The notes: generated by a model from the letters alone, not told the origin. A DNA stretch of 64,000 nt from Candidatus Nitrosopumilus sp. (GCA_028343855.1 JAOLZN010000003.1:39001-103000); one strand, 5' to 3'. Positions 36,312-44,120 are shown, counted from the stretch's first letter. Numbers and translations: made by a program.

Positions 36312-37061
36312 ATGGAAACGATCAACTTGGGTAAAAGACCATTAGTACGTAGACGAGGCCGTGGAGGTAATCAATTTAGATCCACTTCTACAGGTAAAGT
36401 CGGAAAAACTGCTACTTATCCACGTTTTCCACTAGCAGAAAATCATACTGGTGAAATTATAGATTTAGTTCATGAGCGTGGAAGAGAAGCCCCGCTATCA
36501 AAAGTTAGATTTGAAGATGGATCTGTTTCCTTTATTCCTGCAGTAATTGGAACTAAAGTAGGAGAATCATTGGAATTTGGCTTAAAATCAAAAATTGAAA
36601 AAGGAAATGTAATCAGTGTTCAAAATATTCCTGATGGTACTATTGTTTGTAATATTGAAAGACATTTTGGTGATGGTGGTGCAATAGTCAAATCTGCAGG
36701 AACTGATGCAACTATTTTTTCACACGGCGATGATGGTGTTACAATTAAACTTCCTTCTGGTAAATTTGCAACTCTTAATCCAAAAAATAGAGCAATGATA
36801 GGTACTCTTGCTGGTGGTGGTGCAACTGAACGTCATTTCATGAGTGCTGGAAACAAATGGCGTAGTTTTAAAGCTAAAGGAAAGAAATATCCAATTGTTA
36901 GAGGTGTTGCACAAGCAGCATATGTTCACCCACACGGTGGTGGTAGACACCAACACGTTGGACAAAGTTCTACTGTTTCTAGAGATGCACCTCCTGGAGC
37001 AAAGGTAGGAAGTATTGCTGCTAGAAAAACTGGTAGAGCTAGAATTAAAGAAAGAAAGTAG
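36312..37061 (+). CDS. rpl2: 50S ribosomal protein uL2
   Basis: Core large-subunit protein at the peptidyl-transferase centre region. GKRPLVRRRGRGGNQFRS at the N-terminus and the C-terminal PIVRGVAQAAYVHPHGGGRHQHVG, which includes the conserved His, are diagnostic. About 249 residues from ATG 36312. Upstream starts (GTG-type frame to 36258) would add an unrelated leader and are unlikely, and a TTG at 36327 would start right at GKRPL. In many archaea rpl2 lies in the S10 ribosomal cluster with L23 and S19; here its neighbours are cdc48 and an acylphosphatase gene. Confidence 0.96.
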   Translation: METINLGKRPLVRRRGRGGNQFRSTSTGKVGKTATYPRFPLAENHTGEIIDLVHERGREAPLSKVRFEDGSVSFIPAVIGTKVGESLEFGLKSKIEKGNVISVQNIPDGTIVCNIERHFGDGGAIVKSAGTDATIFSHGDDGVTIKLPSGKFATLNPKNRAMIGTLAGGGATERHFMSAGNKWRSFKAKGKKYPIVRGVAQAAYVHPHGGGRHQHVGQSSTVSRDAPPGAKVGSIAARKTGRARIKERK

Positions 37062-37111
37062 TTTTTCTTTAAAGCTAAAATTGATTAATACGTTCCTTAA
37101 ATTTTCTATCA

Positions 37112-37390
37112 ATGTCTAATCAGTGTATGAGACTTTTTGTAACTGGTAGAGTACAAGGAGTTTTTTTCCGTCAAAGTTTGAAAGTTAAATCTATTCAAAA
37201 TAATATTTTTGGGTGGGTAAAAAATCTTCCAGATGGTCGTGTTGAATGTCTTTTAGAAGGCACTGAAGAAAATATTTCTGTATTGGTAAAATGGGCTCAT
37301 ACTGGTCCAGCAAATGCAATAGTTGAAAATGTTGAAATTCATAATGAAAAATTTTGTAATGAATTTACAAAGTTTGATGTTTTGTATTAA
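37112..37390 (+). CDS. acyP: Acylphosphatase
   Basis: Small enzyme that hydrolyses carboxyl-phosphate bonds, 92 residues. The catalytic arginine lies in GRVQGVFFRQSL and the catalytic Asn in GWVKNLPDGRVECLLEG; both motifs are intact. The C-terminus ends FTKFDVLY, like the family's final strand. It starts at ATG 37112, 50 bases after rpl2, so co-transcription is possible. Its 3' end overlaps the convergent gene by 4 bases. Confidence 0.94.
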   Translation: MSNQCMRLFVTGRVQGVFFRQSLKVKSIQNNIFGWVKNLPDGRVECLLEGTEENISVLVKWAHTGPANAIVENVEIHNEKFCNEFTKFDVLY

Positions 37391-37725
37391 TGGATATTTT
37401 CATATGCTGTTTTGAATAATTCAGTGAATTCTGAAATTTGTTGATCTTTTTTAATTTGAATAGTTTGGATTGGATCTTTTCTACTTTTTTGAATTTTAAT
37501 TTTAACTCCATCTTTTTCTGGTTCAACATCAATAAACCATCTAAATGTCATAGATTTACAAAAAACAACTCTGTGCATTCTGACATCTTCCAGTACATTT
37601 TCTCCTAAATTGAAGCAGAATTCTCTAATTGAATCAAAAAGAGGCAAAACTGTTATTGGAATTTGTCTTTTAAAGTCTTCATAATTTCTTTTATTACCAA
37701 ATGAAATTAATCCATCCATAACCAT
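37387..37725 (-). CDS. Conserved small protein of unknown function, possibly DUF5655-like
   Basis: A 112-residue soluble protein. The segment LPLFDSIREFCFNLGENVLEDVRMHRVVFCKSMTFRWFIDVEP resembles a helix followed by beta strands, as in DUF5655-type proteins, but I cannot confirm the match. No catalytic motif is evident. The C-terminal helix is FTELFKTAYENIH. It starts with ATG 37725 (or ATG 37719) and lies directly downstream of the SRP RNA gene on the same strand, with about 23 bases between the RNA's 3' end and the start codon, so read-through from the RNA promoter is possible. Confidence 0.6.
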   Translation of the reverse strand: MVMDGLISFGNKRNYEDFKRQIPITVLPLFDSIREFCFNLGENVLEDVRMHRVVFCKSMTFRWFIDVEPEKDGVKIKIQKSRKDPIQTIQIKKDQQISEFTELFKTAYENIH

Positions 37726-37748
37726 GGAGCTTTAATTTTAATTATAAA

Positions 37749-38067
37749 GGTAGTAGATCCGCTGGTTCCAGTCTAGACGAATAGCCCCATTTCAAGGCGT
37801 ACAAGATCCGCCACGTAGACGAGGAAGCGTGGATGCTCCACCTTAGGATTGCTCCCTCCCGGACCTCATCCCTTTCGATAGTTCGGTCTTAGAAGTTATT
37901 CCTTCGAATATTTCTAGTCCTGCAACCACCCGCCTCGGCGTGATTTCATTTCCGCACACCAAGCGGGAATTACCCATCTAGAGATTTACCCAACAGTTGC
38001 TGATCTCTGCATATAGCCGGTTTCAGAATAGGGCACGGCTGGCGCCCCAATCCTACCTACTACCGCC
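37749..38067 (-). ncRNA. Archaeal signal recognition particle RNA (7S RNA)
   Basis: A GC-rich block of about 319 bases in AT-rich DNA, with no coding frame. Read on the minus strand, the 5' end GGTAGTAG pairs perfectly with the 3' end CTACTACC, forming helix 1. The universally conserved helix 8 sequence appears as GAGGTCCGGGAGGGAGCA (about 37848-37869), with the internal loop and tetraloop pattern recognised by SRP54. Length fits archaeal SRP RNA (about 300-320). A TATA-like box lies just upstream at about 38084-38092. The exact ends are estimates. It guides membrane and secreted proteins, many of which are encoded in this window. Confidence 0.93.
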
Positions 38068-38083
38068 TTTTCTAATATGGTAT

Positions 38084-38092
38084 GTTATATTT
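38084..38092 (-). promoter_or_regulatory. TATA box for the SRP RNA gene
   Basis: Minus-strand AAATATAAC lies centred about 21-25 bases upstream of the inferred 5' end of the SRP RNA (38064-38067), close to the spacing of archaeal TATA boxes. It also sits at the end of the ncsA gene, in the 28-base gap between the two genes, so the RNA has its own promoter. Confidence 0.6.
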
Positions 38093-38095
38093 GCA

Positions 38096-39016
38096 TTAGG
38101 TTTGATTTGATTTTAATTTCAAGACCATGGTGCATACTGAGCATATGTTACCTGTGCATTCAGCACCACATTTTTCACAATTTATTTTTTCTTTTGAATT
38201 TGAATCAGAATTTTTCATTACTTCTGAAACTTTGATTATTGATTGATACAAATTATTTTTAATTCCACTACGTTGATTTTCTAATGAATTCAAAAATTCA
38301 CGAATATCTGTTCTTATTCCTTCATTCATGTGAGGACATGGTTCAGATTGAAATGGCATATTATTTGTAAATGCATAAAATACAATTTCAGATTCGTATA
38401 TTTCACAAAATGGTTTTATTTTTCTTAATGAATTTGTAGATGTATCTGGATTCATCCAACCAACTTTAGTTGTATCTCCTGAAAGCATATTTATCACAAA
38501 AGTTTGTAATGTGTCATCTAAATTATGTCCTGTTGCAATTAAATCTGCTCCAATATCTTTTGCAGCATAATCCATTGCACGTCTTCTAAATGTTCCACAC
38601 ATTGAACATGAAGATGTTTTTTCATTTTCACGTAAATCTAATGCTTCATCAAGTGTTAATTCAAAAAGATCTTTGTAAGAATATATCTTATAATCCACAT
38701 TAAGTTCACTACAAACTTTTTTAACAATTTCTAATGCCTCATTTCTATATCCCGGAATTCCTTCGTCAATTGTTATGACTTTAATTTTAAAACTATGTGT
38801 TAATGACATTTCATGAATAACTTTGAGTAATGCTAGTGAATCTTTTCCACCTGATACTGCAACTGCAACTAATTCACCATGTTTAATCATTTTATATTTT
38901 GAAATGGTTTTAGCAGTTTTTTTTACAATAGATTTTGAAAAACATTGAGAGCATAATTTTTCACCCGAATATTTTCTTGTATATGCTACTTGATTATTAC
39001 ACCTATCACAGGTCAT
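38096..39016 (-). CDS. ncsA: tRNA thiolation protein, NcsA/Ctu1 (TtuA-type) family
   Basis: ATP-pyrophosphatase that adenylates a tRNA uridine for 2-thiolation, using sulfur from a ubiquitin-like carrier. The PP-loop is SGGKDS (residues 55-60). An N-terminal zinc ribbon has Cys3/Cys6 and Cys22/Cys25. The middle pair in SCSMCGTFRRRAMDYAA supplies cluster-binding cysteines, and GHNLDDTLQTFVINMLSGD is the typical catalytic block. A C-terminal zinc ribbon (CEKCGAECTGNICSVC) completes the family layout. 306 residues is normal. It lies just upstream of the SRP RNA on the same strand. Confidence 0.93.
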   Translation of the reverse strand: MTCDRCNNQVAYTRKYSGEKLCSQCFSKSIVKKTAKTISKYKMIKHGELVAVAVSGGKDSLALLKVIHEMSLTHSFKIKVITIDEGIPGYRNEALEIVKKVCSELNVDYKIYSYKDLFELTLDEALDLRENEKTSSCSMCGTFRRRAMDYAAKDIGADLIATGHNLDDTLQTFVINMLSGDTTKVGWMNPDTSTNSLRKIKPFCEIYESEIVFYAFTNNMPFQSEPCPHMNEGIRTDIREFLNSLENQRSGIKNNLYQSIIKVSEVMKNSDSNSKEKINCEKCGAECTGNICSVCTMVLKLKSNQT

Positions 39017-39057
39017 AAATTTAATAATTATTTTTCATTAATGATTCTTTAGGTATT

Positions 39058-40254
39058 TTAGATTGTAAACCAACCAGATTTCATATATGATAATGCAATA
39101 TTTAATCCAAATAGAGTAAATGTAAATGCGTAAATTATCCACATTGTCATTTTGACAGCTTTTTCTGAAATTCTTTTATCAATAATAATATGAATAAATT
39201 TTCCGCCATCTAGAATTGGTAATGGTAACATGTTGATTATGCCTATGAAAAATGAAATCATCCATAACCATAGTAAGAACATTGAAACAGTTGGATCATT
39301 CCATTCAATGAAATTCATTACAGGTGTGTACGCAAAAGAATTATCTCTCATGATTCCAATTAATCCTCTTTCTGGATCATCTGGTGCTGGCATTACTTGT
39401 AATTCAAAGTCTAACGATTGACTTTCTCTTAGTACTGAAACAGTAGCCGTTTCACCTGGACTTAAACTAGGAAAATCTGCTGGACTCAGAATCGGTATTC
39501 CATTAATTGAAGTGATTATATCATTTGCTAATAATCCTGCTTGTTCAGCTCCTGAATTCTCTATAATTGAAAGTATCAAAACTCCTTCAGGTAATTCATA
39601 AAATATACTCAATAATGGTTCAGGAACTACCATTGCAAAAAATGGATTTGTTAAAAGTATGACACCTAACACTAGTGCAAATAATACATTTGATGTTGCA
39701 CCTGCACCAATAACCCTTAGTTTGGAAATCTTTTTAGCTTTTTCAAATTCTTCTTCATCTGGTTCTACAAAACCTGCAAACATTGCGATAAAAATTGCAA
39801 AACCCCCTGTTTTAATTTTAATTTTTTCAAGTGCAGCTACAATTCCATGTCCACCTTCATGCATAACCAGTACAATTGGAATTGAAAGTAAGAAATAGGT
39901 AATGGCTGGTGCTGAAGTTAATGTTATGCCTGGAATTAATACAGTTAATTCATTAAATTCGGATTGTGCTACAAAAAAGTTTGAAACATTATTTAGTAAA
40001 AACCAAAATGCAAAACCCATCATTAAGAAACCTGCAATTACACTGACATTTGCAAATACTGAAACTGCTGCTCTTGTTCTTCCTAGAATTTTAATTAAAA
40101 TTTCATTGACTCCTTTGTTTTTGTAAACTAGGCTGTATGCTTTAATTTCAAAACCGAATCTTTCTAATTTTAGAGCCTTAGCTGATATGAAAATGACTAC
40201 CCATGCCATTAATACGTAGATTATCGAATTTTCAGTAATAAAATCAAGTTCCAA
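39058..40254 (-). CDS. Site-2 protease family (M50) membrane metalloprotease with PDZ domain
   Basis: Intramembrane zinc protease of 398 residues. The zinc motif HEGGH is at residues 132-136 inside a membrane helix (IPIVLVMHEGGHGIVAA). The third ligand lies in LPLPILDGGKFIHII near the C-terminus. A PDZ domain of about 80 residues sits between them (VLILSIIENSGAEQAGLLANDIITSINGIPI). There are about six hydrophobic helices. Members release membrane-anchored regulators or clear signal peptides; the substrate here is unknown. It is divergent from cutA, with about 44 bases between starts. Confidence 0.92.
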   Translation of the reverse strand: MELDFITENSIIYVLMAWVVIFISAKALKLERFGFEIKAYSLVYKNKGVNEILIKILGRTRAAVSVFANVSVIAGFLMMGFAFWFLLNNVSNFFVAQSEFNELTVLIPGITLTSAPAITYFLLSIPIVLVMHEGGHGIVAALEKIKIKTGGFAIFIAMFAGFVEPDEEEFEKAKKISKLRVIGAGATSNVLFALVLGVILLTNPFFAMVVPEPLLSIFYELPEGVLILSIIENSGAEQAGLLANDIITSINGIPILSPADFPSLSPGETATVSVLRESQSLDFELQVMPAPDDPERGLIGIMRDNSFAYTPVMNFIEWNDPTVSMFLLWLWMISFFIGIINMLPLPILDGGKFIHIIIDKRISEKAVKMTMWIIYAFTFTLFGLNIALSYMKSGWFTI

Positions 40255-40298
40255 ACTAATTGTTAATTTTTTTAAGGTACGGGCATTTATCGGTTACT

Positions 40299-40610
40299 AT
40301 GAAACCTGTATTTATTATCTCTACATATCCTAATAAAAAATCCATTTCAAAAATTTCAAATTATCTCGTAAAAACTAAGATAATAGCATGTGTAAATATT
40401 TCAAAAATTGATTCTATTTATTCCTGGAATGGGAAAATTCAAAATTCATCAGAATATATTGCAATATTCAAAACTGTAACTAAAAATAAAACTAAACTCA
40501 AAAAAGTAATTGCAGAAACTCATCCATATGATGTTCCTGAAATAGCTGAAATTGATGTTACTTCAATCAATAAATCATATTTGAACTGGTTGATAGAATC
40601 AACAAATTAA
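40299..40610 (+). CDS. cutA: Divalent-cation tolerance protein CutA
   Basis: A 103-residue trimeric protein of the CutA1 family. The block IIACVNISKIDSIYSWNGKIQNSSEYIAIFKT is diagnostic, as is the ETHPYDVPEIAEIDV segment. Its role in metal tolerance is historical, and its actual function is not settled. I prefer ATG 40299, which begins MKPVFIISTYPNK; the longer frame from 40260 is not conserved. It overlaps the 3' end of pelA by 4 bases in convergent orientation. Confidence 0.93.
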   Translation: MKPVFIISTYPNKKSISKISNYLVKTKIIACVNISKIDSIYSWNGKIQNSSEYIAIFKTVTKNKTKLKKVIAETHPYDVPEIAEIDVTSINKSYLNWLIESTN

Positions 40611-41650
40611 GTCTCTAATGCATATCGTAACAAAGAAACTATTCCACCTAATCCTGTAACTCTTAATCCAATATCTGTAGAAGAATCAACACTGTAAATT
40701 TTAACACCTTTATTTTCTATATCATTTAAAAAATCCATTATTTCTTGTTCATTGTTATCTTGAATTATTTTATCTGAAAATACTATTGACTCTACAGCCC
40801 CAATTTGATTGGCATTTAATGTTTCATTATATCCCATTGTAAATTTTTTACTTTTTTTATTTGCAAGAATCATAATTTCATCAATTATTGCTGCAGCTTT
40901 TGCTAGTTTACTATCTGACATTATTTCATGCATTGTTTGAGATTTTGTGAATGTGTAAATCCCATCTTCTCCGCCTGAATCAATTCCATCAACAACTTGA
41001 ATTTTATATTTTTGTGATTTTTGTAAGTGATTTGCAAATCTTTTTTTTGTTTCACCTGGACCAAAAATTACTAGCATATCACCCTCTTTAAAAATAGAAG
41101 TTATTGCCTGATGAACATGCTCAAAAAATTTCTCAATATTAAAACTAGTTTTGTATCTCTTTCCACCAGATCCTGAATAGATATTTGGCATAAATTCTAA
41201 ATGAGTACCTCTTAACCTTGCAATTCCACAGTCAGCAGTATCAATTGCAATTAAAACAAAACTTACTTGATTATTACTTGATTTCAAAAGTTTTTTCTCA
41301 ACTGGTAACCATTTTTTCTTTGAAATTGTTATCCCATCATTAAGTTCTAAAATAAATGAGTGATGTGAACCATGTGGTACTGATTCATTACTTGATTCAG
41401 AAATCACTCCTCCAATTCTTAATTTATCTAAAACTTCATCTAATGAAATTTTTTCTACAGTTAATGCAATTCTAATTTTAATTCTTTCACCTTTGTCTGG
41501 TCTTGCATATTCTTTATCTTGTTTTAGAACTCGTGTTGTATCTCCAATTACTTTATCATTCTCTTTAATTATACGCCGTAAATTCAACAAGTCTTCTGAG
41601 TCTTCTGGAATAACTGAAATTAAATTTTCATCTATTGTCTTTGTAATCAT
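40607..41650 (-). CDS. pelA: Pelota (mRNA surveillance, ribosome rescue)
   Basis: eRF1-like protein that, with aEF1A/Hbs1-like GTPase and ABCE1, rescues stalled ribosomes. 347 residues in three domains: an N-terminal Sm-like domain (with DLLNLRRIIKENDKVIGDTTRVL), a central RNase-like domain (IDTADCGIARLRG to VDGIDSGGEDGIYTF) and a C-terminal domain (KKFTMGYNETLNANQIGAVESIVFSD). The GGQ motif of eRF1 is absent, as expected for Pelota. Starts at ATG 41650; the upstream gene of unknown function is 32 bases away on the same strand. Confidence 0.95.
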   Translation of the reverse strand: MITKTIDENLISVIPEDSEDLLNLRRIIKENDKVIGDTTRVLKQDKEYARPDKGERIKIRIALTVEKISLDEVLDKLRIGGVISESSNESVPHGSHHSFILELNDGITISKKKWLPVEKKLLKSSNNQVSFVLIAIDTADCGIARLRGTHLEFMPNIYSGSGGKRYKTSFNIEKFFEHVHQAITSIFKEGDMLVIFGPGETKKRFANHLQKSQKYKIQVVDGIDSGGEDGIYTFTKSQTMHEIMSDSKLAKAAAIIDEIMILANKKSKKFTMGYNETLNANQIGAVESIVFSDKIIQDNNEQEIMDFLNDIENKGVKIYSVDSSTDIGLRVTGLGGIVSLLRYALET

Positions 41651-41682
41651 GATATTGTTATAATTTACAAAAAGTAAAGTGT

Positions 41683-42099
41683 TTACTTTGTTGTTTCAGT
41701 AGTTTTTTCTTCTTCTGATTTTTTCTTTAGATAATTTTCAACCCAATCTAAAGTAAGAACTCCTGACTCTGCTAAGTTAGTTAAAGAATTTGGAGAAGCT
41801 TCACCTGTTACTTTGCCTTCCATTCTTCTTATTTGACGCCATTTTAGAGATGTGTTTCCACTTTTTGAATTATAAATAATTCCAAGAACATCTTTTGCAT
41901 TCATAAATGTTATATCTCTAATTTTTTTCAATGTAACTTTGTCTGCAGCCTCGACATATATTGCACCCAAATTATCTTCTCTTTCTGGAAATACTTCTGA
42001 ATCTTCTAAATAACTTCTTGGAGCATAGGATTTACAAGTACTCGAAATAATAAATCTTCTAAAACTTTCCAATGTTGCTGGAGTGCTAATTGTTACCAT
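41683..42099 (-). CDS. Conserved protein of unknown function (138 aa)
   Basis: I recognise no family. The protein is soluble, with a helical N-terminus (STPATLESFRRFIIS), a middle segment with alternating strands (LGAIYVEAADKVTLKKIRDITFMNAKDVLGIIYN) and the basic patch SLKWRQIRRMEG. It ends in a highly charged Lys/Glu/Thr tail. The N-terminal half could be a small regulatory or RNA-binding domain, but no catalytic residues stand out. It lies upstream of pelota on the same strand, 32 bases apart, suggesting joint transcription. The start is ATG 42099. Confidence 0.65.
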   Translation of the reverse strand: MVTISTPATLESFRRFIISSTCKSYAPRSYLEDSEVFPEREDNLGAIYVEAADKVTLKKIRDITFMNAKDVLGIIYNSKSGNTSLKWRQIRRMEGKVTGEASPNSLTNLAESGVLTLDWVENYLKKKSEEEKTTETTK

Positions 42100-42177
42100 T
42101 TTGCTTGACTACCTATTGGCCATTTATCAAGCTTCTTGAAAGACTCAATAGGAATATCTCTAAAATTTGGCTTACAG

Positions 42178-42232
42178 GCTGTGATGATTCTATCCCTCTG
42201 ACTGATGATGAGGATCTTGAGTTCTGAGTCTG
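42178..42232 (+). ncRNA. Probable C/D box guide sRNA
   Basis: Four boxes occur in the right order and spacing: box C GTGATGA (42181-42187), D' CTGA (42198-42201), C' ATGATGA (42205-42211) and box D CTGA (42224-42227). Guide regions are 10 bases (TTCTATCCCT) and 12 bases (GGATCTTGAGTT), matching archaeal C/D sRNAs of about 50-60 nt. Such RNAs direct 2'-O-methylation of rRNA or tRNA five bases upstream of D or D' through L7Ae, Nop5 and fibrillarin. The flanking terminal stem is weak. The target could not be identified by eye. It lies just upstream of yjbQ on the same strand. Confidence 0.8.
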
Positions 42233-42268
42233 CTCATGATTTTAATTCTAGATCTATATTGTTTTAAT

Positions 42269-42688
42269 ATGAAATTCTTAACTGAATATCTCACTTTTAA
42301 TATAAAAAAAAGAAGAGAATTTGTAAATATCTCTGATGATATTTCAAAATTAGTTTCAAAAAGTAAGATAAAAGAAGGCCTTTGTCTTGTTAATGCAATG
42401 CATATCACCGCAAGTGTTTTCATAAATGATAATGAATCTGGGTTACATTATGATTATGAAAAATGGTTAGAAGGATTAGCACCTCATGCACCAATTGATC
42501 GATACAAACACAATGATACTGGAGAAGACAATGCTGATGCACATCTAAAAAGACAAGTTATGGGAAGAGAAGTTGTTATTGCAATTACAAACGGTGAATT
42601 AGATTTTGGTCCATGGGAACAAATTTTCTATGGAGAATTTGATGGCAAAAGATCAAAAAGAGTTTTAGTCAAAATTATTGGAGAGTAA
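42269..42688 (+). CDS. YjbQ/UPF0047 family protein
   Basis: A 139-residue protein of the UPF0047 family, for which secondary thiamine-phosphate synthase activity has been reported. Diagnostic blocks: [34 protein letters not shown], with metal-binding His, and [49 protein letters not shown] prefer ATG 42269, which begins [10 protein letters not shown] as in homologues. The frame up to 42236 would overlap the sRNA. The convergent small Cys-rich gene starts on the other side, and their stops are 4 bases apart. Confidence 0.93.
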   Translation: MKFLTEYLTFNIKKRREFVNISDDISKLVSKSKIKEGLCLVNAMHITASVFINDNESGLHYDYEKWLEGLAPHAPIDRYKHNDTGEDNADAHLKRQVMGREVVIAITNGELDFGPWEQIFYGEFDGKRSKRVLVKIIGE

Positions 42689-42692
42689 TTTT

Positions 42693-42857
42693 TTATCCGA
42701 AATCTGCATCACGTTTTTGACTTTGTGATTCATTCTTTCTTGCAGCATCTCTAAATGCATCATCATGATTTTGAGGACCATGTTCACATTTTACACATGC
42801 AATTTTAAAACCATCTTCATTTTTCACATAGGTTTCACAACCACAGAAACATGCCAT
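42693..42857 (-). CDS. Small Cys-rich protein downstream of a DtxR-type regulator (54 aa)
   Basis: A minus-strand frame from ATG 42857 to TAA 42693 encodes 54 residues starting MACFCGCETYVKNEDGFKIA. Cysteines at 3, 5, 7, 21 and 24, plus His26 and His31, give likely metal ligands (CFCGC and CVKCEH). The C-terminal half is charged and helical. It starts 14 bases after the stop of the DtxR-family regulator gene and is probably co-transcribed with it. That context suggests a metal-linked role, such as binding or sensing iron or manganese, but this is inference. No family is recognised. Confidence 0.65.
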   Translation of the reverse strand: MACFCGCETYVKNEDGFKIACVKCEHGPQNHDDAFRDAARKNESQSQKRDADFG

Positions 42858-42871
42858 ATCAAATGTAATTC

Positions 42872-43348
42872 TTAATCTGATATATCTTTTGGGATGTCTT
42901 TAATTTTTTTACAACATTCACCCATTGGAATATCATGGTTATGTGGACTTTTTCTTGGATGACCTAACATTGTACATAATGCATCAGTAAATTGTTTATT
43001 CATATGATGTTCAATTCCACATACCATTTCTTCATCAATTTCTACTTTTAATGCACTATCCATTAGAACTTCTAATAATCTACTATTTCTCATCATACTA
43101 GCACCAATATTTTCTCCTTCTTCTGTAAGATTTACACCTGCTTTGTTATATTCTACAAGATTTTTTCCATTTAGTTTTTTTAGCATTTGAACTACACTTG
43201 GTTGTCTAATATTGAGAATTTTTGCAATTGTACTAATTTTAACATCATTTCCTCTTTCCCTAATGTGCCAAATTGCTTTAAGATACATTTCAACATGTTC
43301 TGCTTCAGCAGTTCCAACAAATAGTTTTTCTTCTTTGCGTATATCCAT
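42872..43348 (-). CDS. DtxR/MntR-family metal-dependent transcriptional regulator
   Basis: A 158-residue repressor-type protein. The N-terminal winged helix-turn-helix covers about residues 20-75 (MYLKAIWHIRERGNDVKISTIAKILNIRQPSVVQMLKKL). The dimerisation and metal-binding domain follows, with MVCGIEHHMNKQFTDALCTMLGHPRKSP containing the usual Cys/Met, Glu, His-His and His ligands. There is no SH3-like third domain, as in the MntR-like short form. Such proteins use Fe(II) or Mn(II) to control metal uptake. It is 4 bases from the stop of the TrmB-type gene upstream and 14 bases from the small Cys-rich gene downstream. Confidence 0.9.
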   Translation of the reverse strand: MDIRKEEKLFVGTAEAEHVEMYLKAIWHIRERGNDVKISTIAKILNIRQPSVVQMLKKLNGKNLVEYNKAGVNLTEEGENIGASMMRNSRLLEVLMDSALKVEIDEEMVCGIEHHMNKQFTDALCTMLGHPRKSPHNHDIPMGECCKKIKDIPKDISD

Positions 43349-43352
43349 AACA

Positions 43353-44120
43353 CTATACCTTCTTTGAATCTTTTAATAAATATTCAAAATATTGGCGTGC
43401 AAATCCTGCTAAACCTATATGATCTGCCCAAATTGCAATTACTTCTGAAGAATTTTCAGCAGCAATTTCTGGACCTAATAATATAACCACATATCTTTTG
43501 TCAGAAATTATTCCGCCACCAAACAAACCTTTCTTCATTTTAACATCAGCAACTCTTTTGATTGCAGTAACAGATTCTTTATCTATTTTATCTGATGTTA
43601 GAATTGTAATTTTAACCCCTTTGTCATGCAGTGCTCTTAACTTTGGTAATGCTTGCTTAACTAACTCTATACCAGCTTCAGGTAATGTGATCATTACTTC
43701 TTCTCTACAACTATCTACCATCTCTAAAATTTTTGCAGTAATGTTTACTGCTCCAGAAAGTACCCATATGTCTGGTCTCTCACTTGTTCCACTTTTTTCA
43801 TATAAAGGAACTAATTCATTTAAAATAATATTTTGATTTTCTAAAAAGTCACTTTGCATTTTTTGTTTTGTACTCTCAACTCCTGTTGATGGTGACTTTG
43901 CAAAATATTTGGTTGGTCTTGAATCATCTGAACCAATCCATCCTTTATCTTCTAAACTTCCTAACACTTCATAGATTTTTGAATATGGAACACTTGATTT
44001 TTGACTAAGATCAGATGCTGTCATCTCTCCAGATTTTAATAATGCAGAAAATGTTTTGATTTCATAACTAGTAAGCCCAATTTTTTCTAAAGATTTTTTT
44101 GTTTTATCAGATATACTCAT
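43353..44120 (-). CDS. TrmB-family transcriptional regulator
   Basis: About 255 residues from ATG 44120. The N-terminal winged helix (LTSYEIKTFSALLKSGEMTASDLSQKSSVPYSKIYEVLGSLEDKGWI) is the TrmB-type DNA-binding domain. An effector/phospholipase-D-like region follows with VMITLPEAGIELVKQALPKLRALHDKGVKITILTSD. The longer frame to 44159 would extend into the promoter of the divergent radical SAM gene, so ATG 44120 is preferred. TrmB proteins often regulate adjacent genes, so the divergent tetraether-synthase-like gene is a candidate target. Confidence 0.9.
   Translation of the reverse strand: MSISDKTKKSLEKIGLTSYEIKTFSALLKSGEMTASDLSQKSSVPYSKIYEVLGSLEDKGWIGSDDSRPTKYFAKSPSTGVESTKQKMQSDFLENQNIILNELVPLYEKSGTSERPDIWVLSGAVNITAKILEMVDSCREEVMITLPEAGIELVKQALPKLRALHDKGVKITILTSDKIDKESVTAIKRVADVKMKKGLFGGGIISDKRYVVILLGPEIAAENSSEVIAIWADHIGLAGFARQYFEYLLKDSKKV

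Noticed and set aside
36720..37112. Minus-strand frame of 130 codons opposite rpl2
   Set aside because: Lies antisense to the conserved uL2 C-terminus and is rich in Ser, Thr, Cys and Asn as expected for a shadow frame.
42212..42223. Possible target of the sRNA D guide in the conserved ACUYAAAGGAAU region of 16S rRNA
   Set aside because: Only about 6-7 bases can pair and the archaeal version of that region differs at the key positions, so no target is claimed.
42190..42423. Minus-strand frame of 77 codons opposite yjbQ and the sRNA
   Set aside because: It is entirely opposite the well-supported yjbQ coding sequence and C/D sRNA, has low-complexity composition and matches no family. Only its last part was kept in mind as a possible gene remnant.
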